The notes: a model not told the origin generated them from the sequence alone. A stretch of 64,000 nucleotides of DNA from JAITVB01 sp031553805 (GCA_031553805.1 JAVBLC010000001.1:124001-188000), one strand, 5' to 3'; counted from the first letter of the stretch, positions 1 to 8,775 are shown. Translations and numbers: made by a program.

Positions 1-680
1 GTGTCGTCCTGCTGCGAAAATTTCAATAACGCCGCCGTAGAACCCACATAATCGGCCAACAACAAAACCGGTTGTTTACACTCGGGATGAGCCAGTACCT
101 TGGCTTCGGGATACTTTTTCTTTAATTCGAAAAGTTTTTCGACCGAAAATTCTTCGTGCACGTGACAAGCACCATTCCAGATCACCATATCGCGGCCGGT
201 AATCCGTTTCAGGTAATTTCCCAAGTTACGGTCCGGTCCAAAAACAATTTTCCGGCCGGACGGGATCGATTGAATGATGTCGACCGCGTTGCTTGACGTA
301 CAGACAATATCGGTCAGGGCCTTCACCCCGATCGAAGTATTGACGTAACTCACCACCACGTGATCAGGATGTTTCGCTAAAAACCGGGCAAAATCAGCCG
401 GCTTACAAGAGTCGGCCAACGAGCAGCCGGCAGCCGGATCGGGCATCAGCACTTTTTTCCCGGGCGAAAGAATTTTGGCCGTTTCCCCCATAAAATACAC
501 CCCGGCGAAGACGATGATGTCGGCGTCGGTGCGGGCCGCCTGTTGGGCCAAAGCCAGGCTATCGCCTACGAAATCGGCGATCTCCTGCACCTCGGGCACG
601 GTGTAATAATGTGCCAGGATCACCGCATTTTTCTCTTTTCGCAACCGATTGATCTCAGCAATCAACTCCACCCGTTCCAT
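1..680 (-). CDS. nadA: Quinolinate synthase NadA (3' end cut off by window edge)
   Basis: Condenses iminoaspartate with dihydroxyacetone phosphate to quinolinate in de novo NAD synthesis; a cytoplasmic [4Fe-4S] enzyme. About 226 residues are visible from the ATG at 680. The N-terminal motif LAHYYTVPE (residues 22-30), Cys86 in DPAAGCSLAD and Cys172 in NGACHVHEEF fit two of the three cluster cysteines of the family; the third would lie outside the window. The usual length is about 300-350 residues, so roughly a quarter or more is missing here. The upstream 500 bp to folC is AT-rich and the two genes are divergent. No clear TAnnTTTG box was found for this strand. Confidence 0.95.
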   Translation of the reverse strand, partial: MERVELIAEINRLRKEKNAVILAHYYTVPEVQEIADFVGDSLALAQQAARTDADIIVFAGVYFMGETAKILSPGKKVLMPDPAAGCSLADSCKPADFARFLAKHPDHVVVSYVNTSIGVKALTDIVCTSSNAVDIIQSIPSGRKIVFGPDRNLGNYLKRITGRDMVIWNGACHVHEEFSVEKLFELKKKYPEAKVLAHPECKQPVLLLADYVGSTAALLKFSQQDD

Positions 681-1177
681 CCTTTTATTTTTTTTTTATA
701 AAAAATGAATTTTAAATAAATAAGAAATAATGAGAATAATAATAGCTGTTCATAGCGTTTACAACTCCTCTGATTTCCATTTGCAAATGTCGTAATTAAC
801 CCTCAAAAAACAATTTTTCAACATTTTTTATTTTTACTATTTACTGATTGAAATAGGAATATGAGAAAATATAAACACCGTTCACAAAGATTATCCACTG
901 TTGTCGATAACGCGCAGAACGTCGATAAGCGGCCTATTTTTCCCCCGACCGTTTGTCAACTTTTTTTCATCGAATCGGGTTGCATCTTTTCCCCATTCGT
1001 TCATATGCATTTTCTTTTTGCAAATCCAAATTCCAATCGCCGAAAATCATCTTTTTCGATTGACATTTTTTCCTGGATTTCCGAATGGTTTTCAACAGCG
1101 AGATTGGAGTTTTTCAACAACTTTTGCGCATTGTTATAAACAATCTTTTACTTTTGTGGTGCATAAGCAATCTGACG
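681..1177. other. Divergent AT-rich intergenic region between nadA and folC
   Basis: About 500 bp without a credible gene. It holds runs of T and A next to nadA, several copies of a TTTTCAAC word, one near-consensus DnaA-box-like word (TTATCCACT at 890-898) and the folC promoter box at 1149-1156. Short open frames here (for example 861-1139) have no recognisable protein features and end inside the folC promoter region. Confidence 0.6.
1149..1156 (+). promoter_or_regulatory. folC promoter -7 box
   Basis: TACTTTTG fits the Bacteroidetes -7 consensus TAnnTTTG and sits 21 bp before the ATG at 1178. A TTTG at 1123-1126 could be the -33 element, with a slightly long spacer. The box supports choosing the ATG at 1178 over earlier in-frame starts. 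Confidence 0.6.
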
Positions 1178-2467
1178 ATGGATTACCCGGAAACCCTCAA
1201 ATACCTCTACGCCTCACTGCCCGCTTTCCACCGTACCGGCGCCCCCGCCTACAAGGCCGGCCTCGATAACACGCTGGCCATCGATCGCCTGCTGGGCCAG
1301 CCCCACCGGAAATTCAAGACGATCCATGTCGCAGGAACCAACGGAAAAGGCTCGGTGTCGCATATGCTCGCCGCCGTGCTGCAACAGGCCGGATACCGAA
1401 CCGGGTTATACACCTCGCCCCACCTGCGCGATTTCCGCGAACGGATCCGCATCGACGGCCGGATGATTTCCAAGGGCGAAGTCGTTGATTTTGTCGCCAC
1501 CCATCACGAGGAAATGGAGAAAATCGGCCCCTCTTTTTTCGAATGGACCGTCGGCCTGGCTTTCGACCACTTTGCCCGGCACGATGTCGACGTGGCTGTC
1601 ATCGAGGTCGGCATGGGCGGACGCCTCGACTCGACCAACATCATCACGCCGCTGGTGAGCGTGATCACCAACATCAGCCTCGACCACACCCAGTTCCTGG
1701 GCGCGACGCGCGCCGCGATCGCCGCCGAAAAGGCAGGGATCATTAAATCCGGCGTGCCGGTCGTTGTTGGCGAAACCGATCCCGAAACCGCCCCGGTCTT
1801 TATCGGCAAATCACGCGAGGCGCAAAGCCGCCTGCTCTTTGCCGACCAATGCTACCGGACGCTCTCGGCTGCGCCTACCCTCGAGGGGCAACGTCTGGCC
1901 GTCGAAAGCCGGATGGATGATTACGCTTTCGAAATCGACCTAGACCTGGCCGGCCGATACCAACGCAAGAACATCCTCACCGTCATCGCCACCCTCGACG
2001 TGCTGCAGGAAAGCGGTGCGGTGTGTTTCACCCGCGGGCAGGCCGAAGCCGGTTTGCGCCACGCCGCTGCCACGACCGGCCTGATGGGCCGTTGGCAGGT
2101 ATTGGGCCGCGACCCGTTGGTCATATGCGATACCGGCCACAATGCAGCCGGCCTGGAAGAGGTCGCCGCCCAGCTCCAAAACTACGACTACGAGCGCTTG
2201 TTCATCGTCTTCGGTGCAGTCAACGACAAAGACCTTGACGCCATCTTCCCCCATCTTCCCCGCGAAGCTCATTACCTGTTCACCCAGGCCGCTATCGACC
2301 GCGCCCTCCCCGCTGAAACGCTCGCCGCCCAAGCCCGCCAGGCAGGCCTCAAGGGCGAAGCTATCCCCTCCGTAAAAGAAGCCCTCGCCCAAGCCCTCGC
2401 CCAAGCTACTCCTAAAGATCTGATCTTCATAGGAGGCAGCACATTTATTGTCGCTGAAATAGTCTGA
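1178..2467 (+). CDS. folC: Bifunctional folylpolyglutamate / dihydrofolate synthase
   Basis: Adds glutamate to dihydropteroate and to folates (Mur ligase superfamily), in the cytoplasm. The 429-residue protein has the ATP loop HVAGTNGKGS, the FolC signature region starting SPHLRDFRERIRIDG, and the Mur-type centre with ITNISLDHTQFLG; the C-terminal domain has VICDTGHNAAG. The frame is open upstream to 1085, but MDYPETLKYL at 1178 matches normal FolC N-termini and follows a -7 box. It is convergent with recX, separated by a 166 bp repeat-like gap. Confidence 0.95.
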   Translation: MDYPETLKYLYASLPAFHRTGAPAYKAGLDNTLAIDRLLGQPHRKFKTIHVAGTNGKGSVSHMLAAVLQQAGYRTGLYTSPHLRDFRERIRIDGRMISKGEVVDFVATHHEEMEKIGPSFFEWTVGLAFDHFARHDVDVAVIEVGMGGRLDSTNIITPLVSVITNISLDHTQFLGATRAAIAAEKAGIIKSGVPVVVGETDPETAPVFIGKSREAQSRLLFADQCYRTLSAAPTLEGQRLAVESRMDDYAFEIDLDLAGRYQRKNILTVIATLDVLQESGAVCFTRGQAEAGLRHAAATTGLMGRWQVLGRDPLVICDTGHNAAGLEEVAAQLQNYDYERLFIVFGAVNDKDLDAIFPHLPREAHYLFTQAAIDRALPAETLAAQARQAGLKGEAIPSVKEALAQALAQATPKDLIFIGGSTFIVAEIV

Positions 2468-2469
2468 AT

Positions 2470-2630
2470 CGGCTTCGAGGGTAGCTTTTTATAAAAAATG
2501 GCCCCAACCGAGGTCGTTGCGCAAGGAGCAGACAAACTCAGCGGCGCTAAAGATTTTAAGATTGGACTTTGCTCGGAAAAATCCCCCGTGCAGGCCACAC
2601 GCCTTTTTACAAAAGCGCCCATCAGAACAG
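2470..2630. repeat. Intergenic palindromic element, copy A (degenerate)
   Basis: Fills the gap between convergent folC and recX. It begins with GGCTTCGAGGG followed by the AT palindrome TTTTTATAAAAAA, then CAACCGAGGTCGTTGCG, which matches the core of the copies near 8.8, 49.4 and 53.2 kb (consensus AACCnAGGTCGCTGC). The other end, TTTTTACAAAAGCGCCC then ATCAGAACAGG, resembles the remnant at 58.1 kb. No coding potential. Boundaries are approximate, by eye. Confidence 0.6.
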
Positions 2631-2633
2631 GTA

Positions 2634-3128
2634 TCAATCTTCTTCTGTGCCCTGGATGAGCCGGTCTATGGCTTGGAGAACTTGTGACGGGGGAAATCCC
2701 CGGGAGAGGCCGAATCGGAGGAGTTTTTCCTTTTGTTTGTAAGGATTTTCTTCTTTGATCGATTTCAGTTTGCGGCGCAGGTCGGTGTCTAATTTTTCCT
2801 GTTGATTTTCAGGATCGACCTGCTCCATCGCCTGGGCGATAATGTCGCGGGGGATGTGTTTGGCGGCTAAAGCCTGGGCGATTTTACGGCTGCCCCAGCG
2901 GCTGAAAGAGATTTTGTCGCGCACGAAAGCCTGGGCGTAGCGTTCTTCGTCGATGAAACGGTCGCGAAGGAGTTTTTCGACGATGCGTTCGCAAGCTTCC
3001 GGGGCGACCTCCCAGCGGAAGAGCAGGCGCCGGGCGTCGGCGATGCACACTTCGGCTTTGGCGCAACGGTCGGCGAGGTCGGCGAGGGCTTCGGCCTCTG
3101 TTTTTTGGCGGGGTTGCTTTAGTTCCAT
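2634..3128 (-). CDS. recX: Regulatory protein RecX
   Basis: RecX family proteins bind RecA filaments and limit recombination and SOS activity. The 164-residue protein has the three-helix repeat pattern of the family, including FIDEERYAQAFVRDK and a following WGSRKIAQALAAKHIP segment. Its start overlaps the end of prmC by 10 bp, so the two are very likely co-transcribed. The recA gene is not in this window. Length and motifs are normal for the family. Confidence 0.9.
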   Translation of the reverse strand: MELKQPRQKTEAEALADLADRCAKAEVCIADARRLLFRWEVAPEACERIVEKLLRDRFIDEERYAQAFVRDKISFSRWGSRKIAQALAAKHIPRDIIAQAMEQVDPENQQEKLDTDLRRKLKSIKEENPYKQKEKLLRFGLSRGFPPSQVLQAIDRLIQGTEED

Positions 3129-3967
3129 TGCGCGGCGGCTATGCGTTGACGGTCAAAAATATCGCCGAGGATACGAACGTGATCGTAGCCATGCAGCCGC
3201 AGGAGCGATTCGACGCGGGCGCCCATCCGCTCGTTGATTTCGAAATAGAGGCGTCCGCCGGGTCGGAGGGCTTGCTGCCCGAGTTCGGCAATGCGGCGGT
3301 AGAAAAGCAATGGATCGCCGTCGGGGACGAAAAGGGCGGTCCCCGGTTCGTGGTCGAGTACATTGGGCCGCATCGCCGCGCGTTCGGATTCGCAGACATA
3401 CGGGGGATTGCTCACCATCACGTCGTATTGCCCCGGAGGCGTTTCGCGCAGGATGTCGCACGCGAGAAACCTGACTGCCGCACCGAGGGCAGTTGCATTT
3501 TCAAGCGCCACAGCCAACGCGCCGGGCGAAACGTCGACAGCGGTCACCGATGCGCTGGGCAGCTCGAGGGCCAACGTCACGGCGATGCATCCGCTGCCGG
3601 TGCCGATGTCCAGTATTTTCTGATTTTTCCCCGTATTTTCTTTAATAATCAGCCGAACCAATTCTTCGGTTTCGGGCCGGGGGATCAGTACTCGTTCATC
3701 GACCCGGAAAGTGCGGTTGCCGAACCACGCCTTGCCCAGCACATACTGCAACGGACGATGGGCCTGCATCTGGGCGACCGCTTTTTCAAGCCGTAGCCGG
3801 GTAGCGTCGTCTGCATCGACCGGGGCTTCGCAGTCCGTAAAAATAGTGTGCGCCGCCCATCCGAAAAACTCTTCCAACAGGATCAACGCGTTGATGCGGG
3901 CTTCCTCCGCGGGATAGGCAGCCGAAAGCGCAGAACGGGTATTTTCGAAAAGGGATTTTCGGGTCAT
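3119..3967 (-). CDS. prmC: Peptide chain release factor glutamine methyltransferase PrmC
   Basis: Methylates the GGQ glutamine of release factors RF1 and RF2 using S-adenosylmethionine. In this 282-residue protein the SAM-binding motif is LDIGTGSGCIAV, and the substrate-amide motif is VSNPPYV, as in all PrmC/HemK enzymes; the N-terminal helical domain ends with RPLQYVLG. The frame is open to 3997, but that upstream part runs over the promoter box, so the ATG at 3967 (MTRKSLFENT) is preferred. First gene of the prmC-recX pair, divergent from ribD. Confidence 0.95.
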   Translation of the reverse strand: MTRKSLFENTRSALSAAYPAEEARINALILLEEFFGWAAHTIFTDCEAPVDADDATRLRLEKAVAQMQAHRPLQYVLGKAWFGNRTFRVDERVLIPRPETEELVRLIIKENTGKNQKILDIGTGSGCIAVTLALELPSASVTAVDVSPGALAVALENATALGAAVRFLACDILRETPPGQYDVMVSNPPYVCESERAAMRPNVLDHEPGTALFVPDGDPLLFYRRIAELGQQALRPGGRLYFEINERMGARVESLLRLHGYDHVRILGDIFDRQRIAAAQWN

Positions 3968-3986
3968 CGGATGGTGGCGTATGCGA

Positions 3987-4005
3987 CAAATATACATTAT
4001 ATTTG
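3987..4005. promoter_or_regulatory. Symmetric divergent promoter for prmC and ribD
   Basis: CAAATATACATTATATTTG is a perfect inverted repeat of 8 bp arms around CAT. Each arm is itself a -7 box TATATTTG: 3998-4005 on the plus strand reads to ribD (ATG 4024), and 3994-3987 on the minus strand reads to prmC (ATG 3967). The two initiation complexes would collide, so only one gene may fire at a time; that is inference. Confidence 0.7.
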
Positions 4006-4023
4006 TAGGATAAACGTTGAAAA

Positions 4024-5118
4024 ATGGACGAAAAAAAATATATGCGCCGCTGCCTCGAGTTGGCCCGGAACGGGGCGGGACGGGTGGCGCCGAACCCCTT
4101 GGTGGGCTGTGTCATCGTCCACCGCGACCGGATTATCGGTGAAGGTTTTCATGAAGTTTACGGCGGCCCCCACGCCGAGGTCAATGCGATTGCCTCGGTC
4201 GCCGACCCCGGGCTGCTGCGGGAAAGCACCCTTTACGTCAACCTCGAACCGTGCAGCCACTGGGGGAAAACGCCGCCGTGCTGCGACCTGATCCTGCGCG
4301 TCGGGATTCCGCGCGTGGTGGTCGGGGTGGCCGACCCTTTCGAACAGGTGGCCGGCGAAGGCATTTTCAAACTGCGTGAAGCGGGGGTGAAAGTGACCGT
4401 CGGCGTACTGGAAGAAGAGTGCCGTTTTCTGAATCGGAAATTTGTCACATTTCACACAAAAATGCGTCCATATATTGTCCTCAAATGGGCCGAAACCCGC
4501 GATGGATACCTCGACAATAACCGCACGGCCAACACACCACCGGCCTGGTTGACAGGGCCTTCGTGTCGGCTGATGGTTCACCGGCTGCGGGCTGAATCGG
4601 GGGCGATCCTGGTGGGTGCCAACACGTTGCTTCGCGACAATCCGGCGTTGACCGTGCGCGACTGTGCGGGGAAAAATCCACTGCGTGTGGTGGTCGACCG
4701 GGCACTGAAGCTGCCGCTTTCACTGCGTGTTTTCGACGGGGAAACTCCGACGCTGCTGTTGACCGACACGGCTTTGGCCGAGCGGGCGCGGGAAATGTTT
4801 CCCCGGGTGGAGGTTGTCGGTATCGACGCCTCGGGCGACGTTATCGGGCAGGTCTTGACACAACTTTACCAACGGGGTATTCAAAGCCTGTTGGTCGAGG
4901 GCGGCGGCGAGGTGCTGCGCGGATTTATCGACCGCGGCCTGTGGGACGAGATGCAGGTGTTCGTTTCGCCTCTCGGTGTGGACGAATTGCCGGGCGGATG
5001 CCGCGAAGAACCGCGAGGTGTCCGCGCACCCGCGGCGGCGGGCCGTGTCGTCGAACAGTTTTCGGTCGGTGGCGTCCGGTTTACGATGTCGGTCAATGAG
5101 GTTCATGACGAAAAATAA
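4024..5118 (+). CDS. ribD: Bifunctional riboflavin deaminase/reductase RibD
   Basis: Performs deamination and then side-chain reduction of the pyrimidine intermediate in riboflavin synthesis. N-terminal zinc deaminase domain: His50-Ala-Glu52 in GGPHAEVNAI, with Cys77 and Cys86 in PCSHWGKTPPC. C-terminal NADPH reductase domain starts near MRPYIVLKWAETRDGYL and includes LLVEGGGEVLRGF. At 364 residues the length is normal. No other rib gene is nearby and no FMN riboswitch was recognised in the short leader. Confidence 0.95.
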   Translation: MDEKKYMRRCLELARNGAGRVAPNPLVGCVIVHRDRIIGEGFHEVYGGPHAEVNAIASVADPGLLRESTLYVNLEPCSHWGKTPPCCDLILRVGIPRVVVGVADPFEQVAGEGIFKLREAGVKVTVGVLEEECRFLNRKFVTFHTKMRPYIVLKWAETRDGYLDNNRTANTPPAWLTGPSCRLMVHRLRAESGAILVGANTLLRDNPALTVRDCAGKNPLRVVVDRALKLPLSLRVFDGETPTLLLTDTALAERAREMFPRVEVVGIDASGDVIGQVLTQLYQRGIQSLLVEGGGEVLRGFIDRGLWDEMQVFVSPLGVDELPGGCREEPRGVRAPAAAGRVVEQFSVGGVRFTMSVNEVHDEK

Positions 5119-5145
5119 AAATTGTAATTTTTATTACATTTTGAT

Positions 5146-5525
5146 ATGAACGTTGAGGAATTCCGGGAATACTGCCTGTCGCTACCGGGTGTTCGCGAGA
5201 AGATGCCTTTTCCCAATGTGCCCGACAAATACAGTCGCGACGTGTTATGTTTCTATGTGTCAGACAAATGGTTCTGCTATGTAAACATCGAGGTCTTCGA
5301 TTTCTGCTGCATCAAATGTGCCCCGGACGAATCGGGCGAATTGCAGTCCCGATATGGCGGGATCAAGCCAGGATGGCACATGAACAAGAAATACTGGATC
5401 AGCGCCTATCTTATCAGGACGTGCCAGACCAGAAGATCCGCGAGCTTGTAAGAAAGTCCTACGAGATCATCGTCAAGGGGTTGACAAAGAAAGAGCGGGA
5501 AATGCTCCCAGAAGAACTGCTTTAA
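5146..5525 (+). pseudogene. MmcQ/YjbR-family protein, frameshifted
   Basis: The family is small (about 115-125 residues), with a double-wing fold and a proposed DNA-binding role. From ATG 5146 the frame reads MNVEEFREYCLSLPGV and continues to PGWHMNKKYWISAYL, a classic family core, and then hits a premature stop at 5451. The missing C-terminus, DVPDQKIRELVRKSYEIIV to a stop at 5525, is intact in another frame. One lost base near 5411-5416 explains this; restoring it would give about 126 residues. It may be a real loss or a sequencing error. Weak coding constraint is not apparent otherwise. Confidence 0.85.
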
Positions 5526-5550
5526 TTCGATATTTTTGTTTATCAGATAT

Positions 5551-5640
5551 GCGGCCCGTTTTAGACAGGGCCGCCGCACGAGAGATCTATGCATCGGTGG
5601 TTTGCCGACCCAGCGAGAATCTCTGTGGTGGTGCGTTATA
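5551..5640. repeat. Second structured intergenic repeat, copy 1
   Basis: A GC hairpin (GCGGCCC 5551-5557 with GGGCCGC 5568-5574) is followed by CGCACGAGAGATCTATGCAT and a paired arm ending in AATCTCTGTGGTGGTGCG. The block CGTTTTnGnAnGGGCC, then CGCACnAGAGAT, then TGCATnGGnGG recurs near 53046-53095. It lies between the broken MmcQ gene and efp (convergent). Confidence 0.5.
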
Positions 5641-5650
5641 TGGAAACCAA

Positions 5651-5675
5651 AGAGGGAGGCCGCAAGCCTCCCTCT
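5651..5675 (-). terminator. Terminator after efp
   Basis: Ten-base-pair stem AGAGGGAGGC (5651-5660) with GCCTCCCTCT (5666-5675), 21 bp past the efp stop. On the minus strand it is followed by a T-rich stretch (TTGGTTTCC), not a perfect U-run. Confidence 0.6.
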
Positions 5676-5695
5676 TCGGTCTTTCCGGACTCCGG

Positions 5696-6262
5696 CTATT
5701 TGATGCGTTCGTAATATTCGCGGGTACGGGTGTCGACGCGGATCTTTTCACCGGTCTGAATGAACAGCGGCACACGGATCGTCGCGCCGGTATCCACTGT
5801 AGCAGGCTTGAGCGAGTTGGTCGAAGCGGTATCGCCCTTTACGCCGGGCTCGGTATAGGTAACTTCCATATCGATGATCGGGGGAAGTTCGGCGCTGAGC
5901 ACCTGTTCCTTTTCGGTGTGGAACATGACTTCGACCACCTGTCCTTCGCGCATCAGGTCGGCGTTTTCGATCAGGTCGCGGTTGATGTGTATCTGTTCGT
6001 AGGTTTCGGAGTGCATGAACACGCAGCCCATGTCGTCTTCGTAAAGGTATTGGTAGGGGCGGCGTTCGACGCGCACCGGTTCGATTTTTTCACCAGCCGA
6101 GAAAGTGTGGTCAACCGTGCGGCCGTTTTCGAGGTTTTTGAGTTTTGTGCGCACGAAGGCGGGGCCTTTGCCGGGTTTCACGTGTTGAAACTCGACGATC
6201 GAATAGGTCTTCCCGTTGAACTCGATGCACAGGCCGTTTTTGATGTCTGCAGTTGTTGCCAT
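5696..6262 (-). CDS. efp: Elongation factor P
   Basis: Relieves ribosome stalling at polyproline stretches by binding between the P and E sites. 188 residues, three beta-barrel domains. The tip loop KPGKGPAFVRTK places Lys32 at the modified position (Lys34 in E. coli). The C-terminal signature appears as TVDTGATIRVPLFIQTGEKI. No efp-modifying gene is adjacent. A possible -7 box, GATATTTG on the minus strand (6295-6288), has one mismatch. The upstream gap is shared with the divergent rel gene. Confidence 0.96.
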   Translation of the reverse strand: MATTADIKNGLCIEFNGKTYSIVEFQHVKPGKGPAFVRTKLKNLENGRTVDHTFSAGEKIEPVRVERRPYQYLYEDDMGCVFMHSETYEQIHINRDLIENADLMREGQVVEVMFHTEKEQVLSAELPPIIDMEVTYTEPGVKGDTASTNSLKPATVDTGATIRVPLFIQTGEKIRVDTRTREYYERIK

Positions 6263-6582
6263 TTTTCAGAATTTGATTTCAGGGGTACAAATATCCGGGA
6301 TTTTTTCGAGAAATACAAACCGTGCGGTCGGGTTTACAGATGTATCTTGACAGATTATCAACAAATTGGGCCTTCTTCGGGAGTTTTTCACCGTCTGCGA
6401 ACAAGAAATTTACGATATTTCAACAAGAAATAGACAGATTACTAACAATCTTATTCTCATTTTGCTTATACTCGCTTTTAATTTGCAATCATCGACGCTT
6501 TGTTGACGATTTTATCAACACCCCCTTGTTTACATCCGGCAACAAAATTGCTACCTTTGTTCAAAACCGAAACACACGCCTC
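6263..6582. other. Divergent intergenic region between efp and rel
   Basis: 320 bp, AT-rich. It holds a candidate efp -7 box (6288-6295), two identical same-strand words TTATCAACA (6355-6363 and 6512-6520), repeated TTTCAACAA words, and the rel promoter box at 6552-6559. An open frame continuous with rel runs upstream to 6322 but overlaps the promoter box and has no family similarity. Confidence 0.55.
6552..6559 (+). promoter_or_regulatory. rel promoter -7 box
   Basis: TACCTTTG, a perfect TAnnTTTG match, 23 bp before ATG 6583. A TTG at 6526-6528 may be the -33 element. It fixes the likely start of the gene downstream of 6560. Confidence 0.65.
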
Positions 6583-8754
6583 ATGGAAAATCAGCATCGT
6601 CCCGTGCTCCCCGCCGAAACCCGCCTGTTGGAGACTGCCCGCTGCCAGTTCAGCGACCGCAGCAACGCAATGATCCGCCAGGCGTTAGACCTGGCGGCCG
6701 AAAAGCTCGCGGGCGAGGTGCGCTACAACGGCGAGCCGTTCCTGCTACACCCGGTCGAAACGGCGCTGATCGTGTGCAACGACATCGGGCTGGGGCGTAA
6801 CTCAACGGTCGCCACGCTGGTGCAGGACGCCGTGCGGATGGGCCGGGTGGGCCTGGCTGAGGTTGAGGAAAAATTCGGGACCGAGGTGGCCAAGGTCGTC
6901 AAGGCGCTGTGTCAGATCTCGGACATCGACCCCAAAATCTCAACCGAACAGGTCGACAATTTTCGAGAGCTGATCCTTTCCTACGCCACCGACCCCCGGG
7001 TCATTCTCATCAAACTCGCCGACCGCCTCGAGGTGATGCGTTCGCTCGAAGATTTTCCGGCCGAAAAGCGGCAGAAGAAATCGTGGGAAACCCTGCACCT
7101 CTATGCCGAGATCGCGCACAAGCTGGGACTCTACGCGATCAAGTCCGAGATGGAAGACCTGGCGCTGAAGTACAGTTATCCGGACGAGTATGCTCACATC
7201 GAGCAGAAACTGGCCGACACGGCAGCCGAACGCCAGCAGTTCATCCGCGACTTCCTCGTGCCGATCGAGGAGAAATTGACCCTTTCGGGCCTGAAATATC
7301 ACCTCAAGAGCCGCACCAAATCGGTCTACTCGATCTGGAAAAAGATGAAGCGGACGAAGGTGACCTTTGAAGAAGTATACGACGTTTTCGCGATCCGCAT
7401 CATCATCGACTGTCCGCCCGAGCAGGAGAAAACAGCCTGCTGGAGCGTCTATTCGATCGTGACCGATTTCTACACTCCCAACCCCGAGCGGATGCGCGAT
7501 TGGATCTCCATTCCCAAATCCAACGGTTACGAATCACTCCACACCACAGTGGTCACCAAGACCGGCAAATGGGTCGAGGTGCAGATCCGCACCGAGCGGA
7601 TGGACGAAGTGGCCGAGCGCGGCGTGGCCGCCCATTGGCGTTACAAAGGCGTGAAGCAGACCGGCCTGAGCAGCGAGGAGTGGCTGGCCCGCCTGCGCGA
7701 ACTGATCGAAAACACCGACAGCGCGATCAACATCGCCCAGAAACTCGACGCCAGCATTTCATCCAGGGAGATCTTCGTCTTTACTCCCACCGGCGATCTG
7801 CGAAAGTTGCGCGAAGGGGCCACCGTGCTCGACTTTGCCTACGAGATACATTCGCGTTTGGGACAGACCTGCACCGGCGCCCGGATCAACCACCGCAACG
7901 TGTCGATCCGCGAAAAACTCGGCAACGGCGATGTCGTTGAGATCCTCACCGCCAAAAATCAAAAACCCAAGCCCGACTGGCTCAATATCGTCGTCACCGG
8001 CAAGGCCCGCCAGCGCATCAAAGTCTTTTTGAGAGAAGAACAAGCTAAGGCAGCCGACCTGGGCAGGGAAATCCTCGAGCGCAAAATGAAGAATTGGAAG
8101 TTGACCCTCACCATGGACGAGGCGGTCAACCTCCTGTGCAAATACTACAAGATCAAAACCGGCACCGAATTTTACAGCCTGCTGGCCGAAGAAAAATTCC
8201 CGATGGCCGAGATTAAAGACATCGTATCCGGGAATCTTGTTTCGACCTACGACGAAAAACCCCGTAGCGAATCGAAAGCCAAAAAAGAGAGCGACAACGA
8301 CGGTTGCCTGGTCATCGACGACACCCTCAAGCAAGTCAGCTACAAACTCGGCAAATGCTGCAACCCCATCTTCGGCGATGAAATCTTCGCTTTTGTGACC
8401 GTCACTGCGGGCATTACCGTCCACAGGATAGACTGTCCTAACGGCGCCCGCCTGCGCGAACGCTATCCCTACCGTATGCTCCCCGCCCGCTGGCGCAACG
8501 ACACCGCCAAAGGCGCCTTCCGCGCCACCATCCGCATCCAGGCCGAAGACCGCACCGGATTGGTCAACCAAATCACCGAAACCATCAGCAAAGACCTCAA
8601 AATAAACATCCGCTCGATGAACCTCAGCAACGCCGCCGGAACGCTCTCCGGCCTGATCAACATCGAAGTAACCAGCTCCCAAATGGTAGATATGGTCATC
8701 CACAACCTCCTGAAGATCAAAGGTGTCCAAAAAGCCTACCGGGTCAACAACTAA
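6583..8754 (+). CDS. RelA/SpoT-family (p)ppGpp synthetase with degenerate hydrolase site
   Basis: Long RSH protein (723 residues) for the stringent alarmone. Order: HD domain (about 30-190), synthetase (about 235-400) with IPKSNGYESLHT and VEVQIRT...VAAHW, TGS domain starting EIFVFTPTGDL, zinc-finger-like LGKCCNP segment, C-terminal ACT domain. In the HD domain the family motif HDxxED reads QDAVRM (Gln81, Asp82, Arg85, Met86) and DRLHN reads DRLEV (147-151), so hydrolysis is probably lost while synthesis looks intact. This makes it RelA-like, not a bifunctional Rel. The start at 6583 is chosen because the earlier frame crosses the promoter. Confidence 0.93.
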   Translation: MENQHRPVLPAETRLLETARCQFSDRSNAMIRQALDLAAEKLAGEVRYNGEPFLLHPVETALIVCNDIGLGRNSTVATLVQDAVRMGRVGLAEVEEKFGTEVAKVVKALCQISDIDPKISTEQVDNFRELILSYATDPRVILIKLADRLEVMRSLEDFPAEKRQKKSWETLHLYAEIAHKLGLYAIKSEMEDLALKYSYPDEYAHIEQKLADTAAERQQFIRDFLVPIEEKLTLSGLKYHLKSRTKSVYSIWKKMKRTKVTFEEVYDVFAIRIIIDCPPEQEKTACWSVYSIVTDFYTPNPERMRDWISIPKSNGYESLHTTVVTKTGKWVEVQIRTERMDEVAERGVAAHWRYKGVKQTGLSSEEWLARLRELIENTDSAINIAQKLDASISSREIFVFTPTGDLRKLREGATVLDFAYEIHSRLGQTCTGARINHRNVSIREKLGNGDVVEILTAKNQKPKPDWLNIVVTGKARQRIKVFLREEQAKAADLGREILERKMKNWKLTLTMDEAVNLLCKYYKIKTGTEFYSLLAEEKFPMAEIKDIVSGNLVSTYDEKPRSESKAKKESDNDGCLVIDDTLKQVSYKLGKCCNPIFGDEIFAFVTVTAGITVHRIDCPNGARLRERYPYRMLPARWRNDTAKGAFRATIRIQAEDRTGLVNQITETISKDLKINIRSMNLSNAAGTLSGLINIEVTSSQMVDMVIHNLLKIKGVQKAYRVNN

Positions 8755-8775
8755 CTGGTGGGAGCCCGAGGGGGG

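Noticed and set aside
861..1139. Short frame before folC as a small protein
   Set aside because: Lies in the AT-rich leader, has no family features and no promoter or ribosome-binding signal of its own.
890..6520. DnaA-box-like words (TTATCCACT at 890; TTATCAACA at 6355 and 6512) as a replication origin
   Set aside because: Only near-consensus words, widely spaced, with no dnaA or typical origin genes nearby; fits AT-rich promoter regions.
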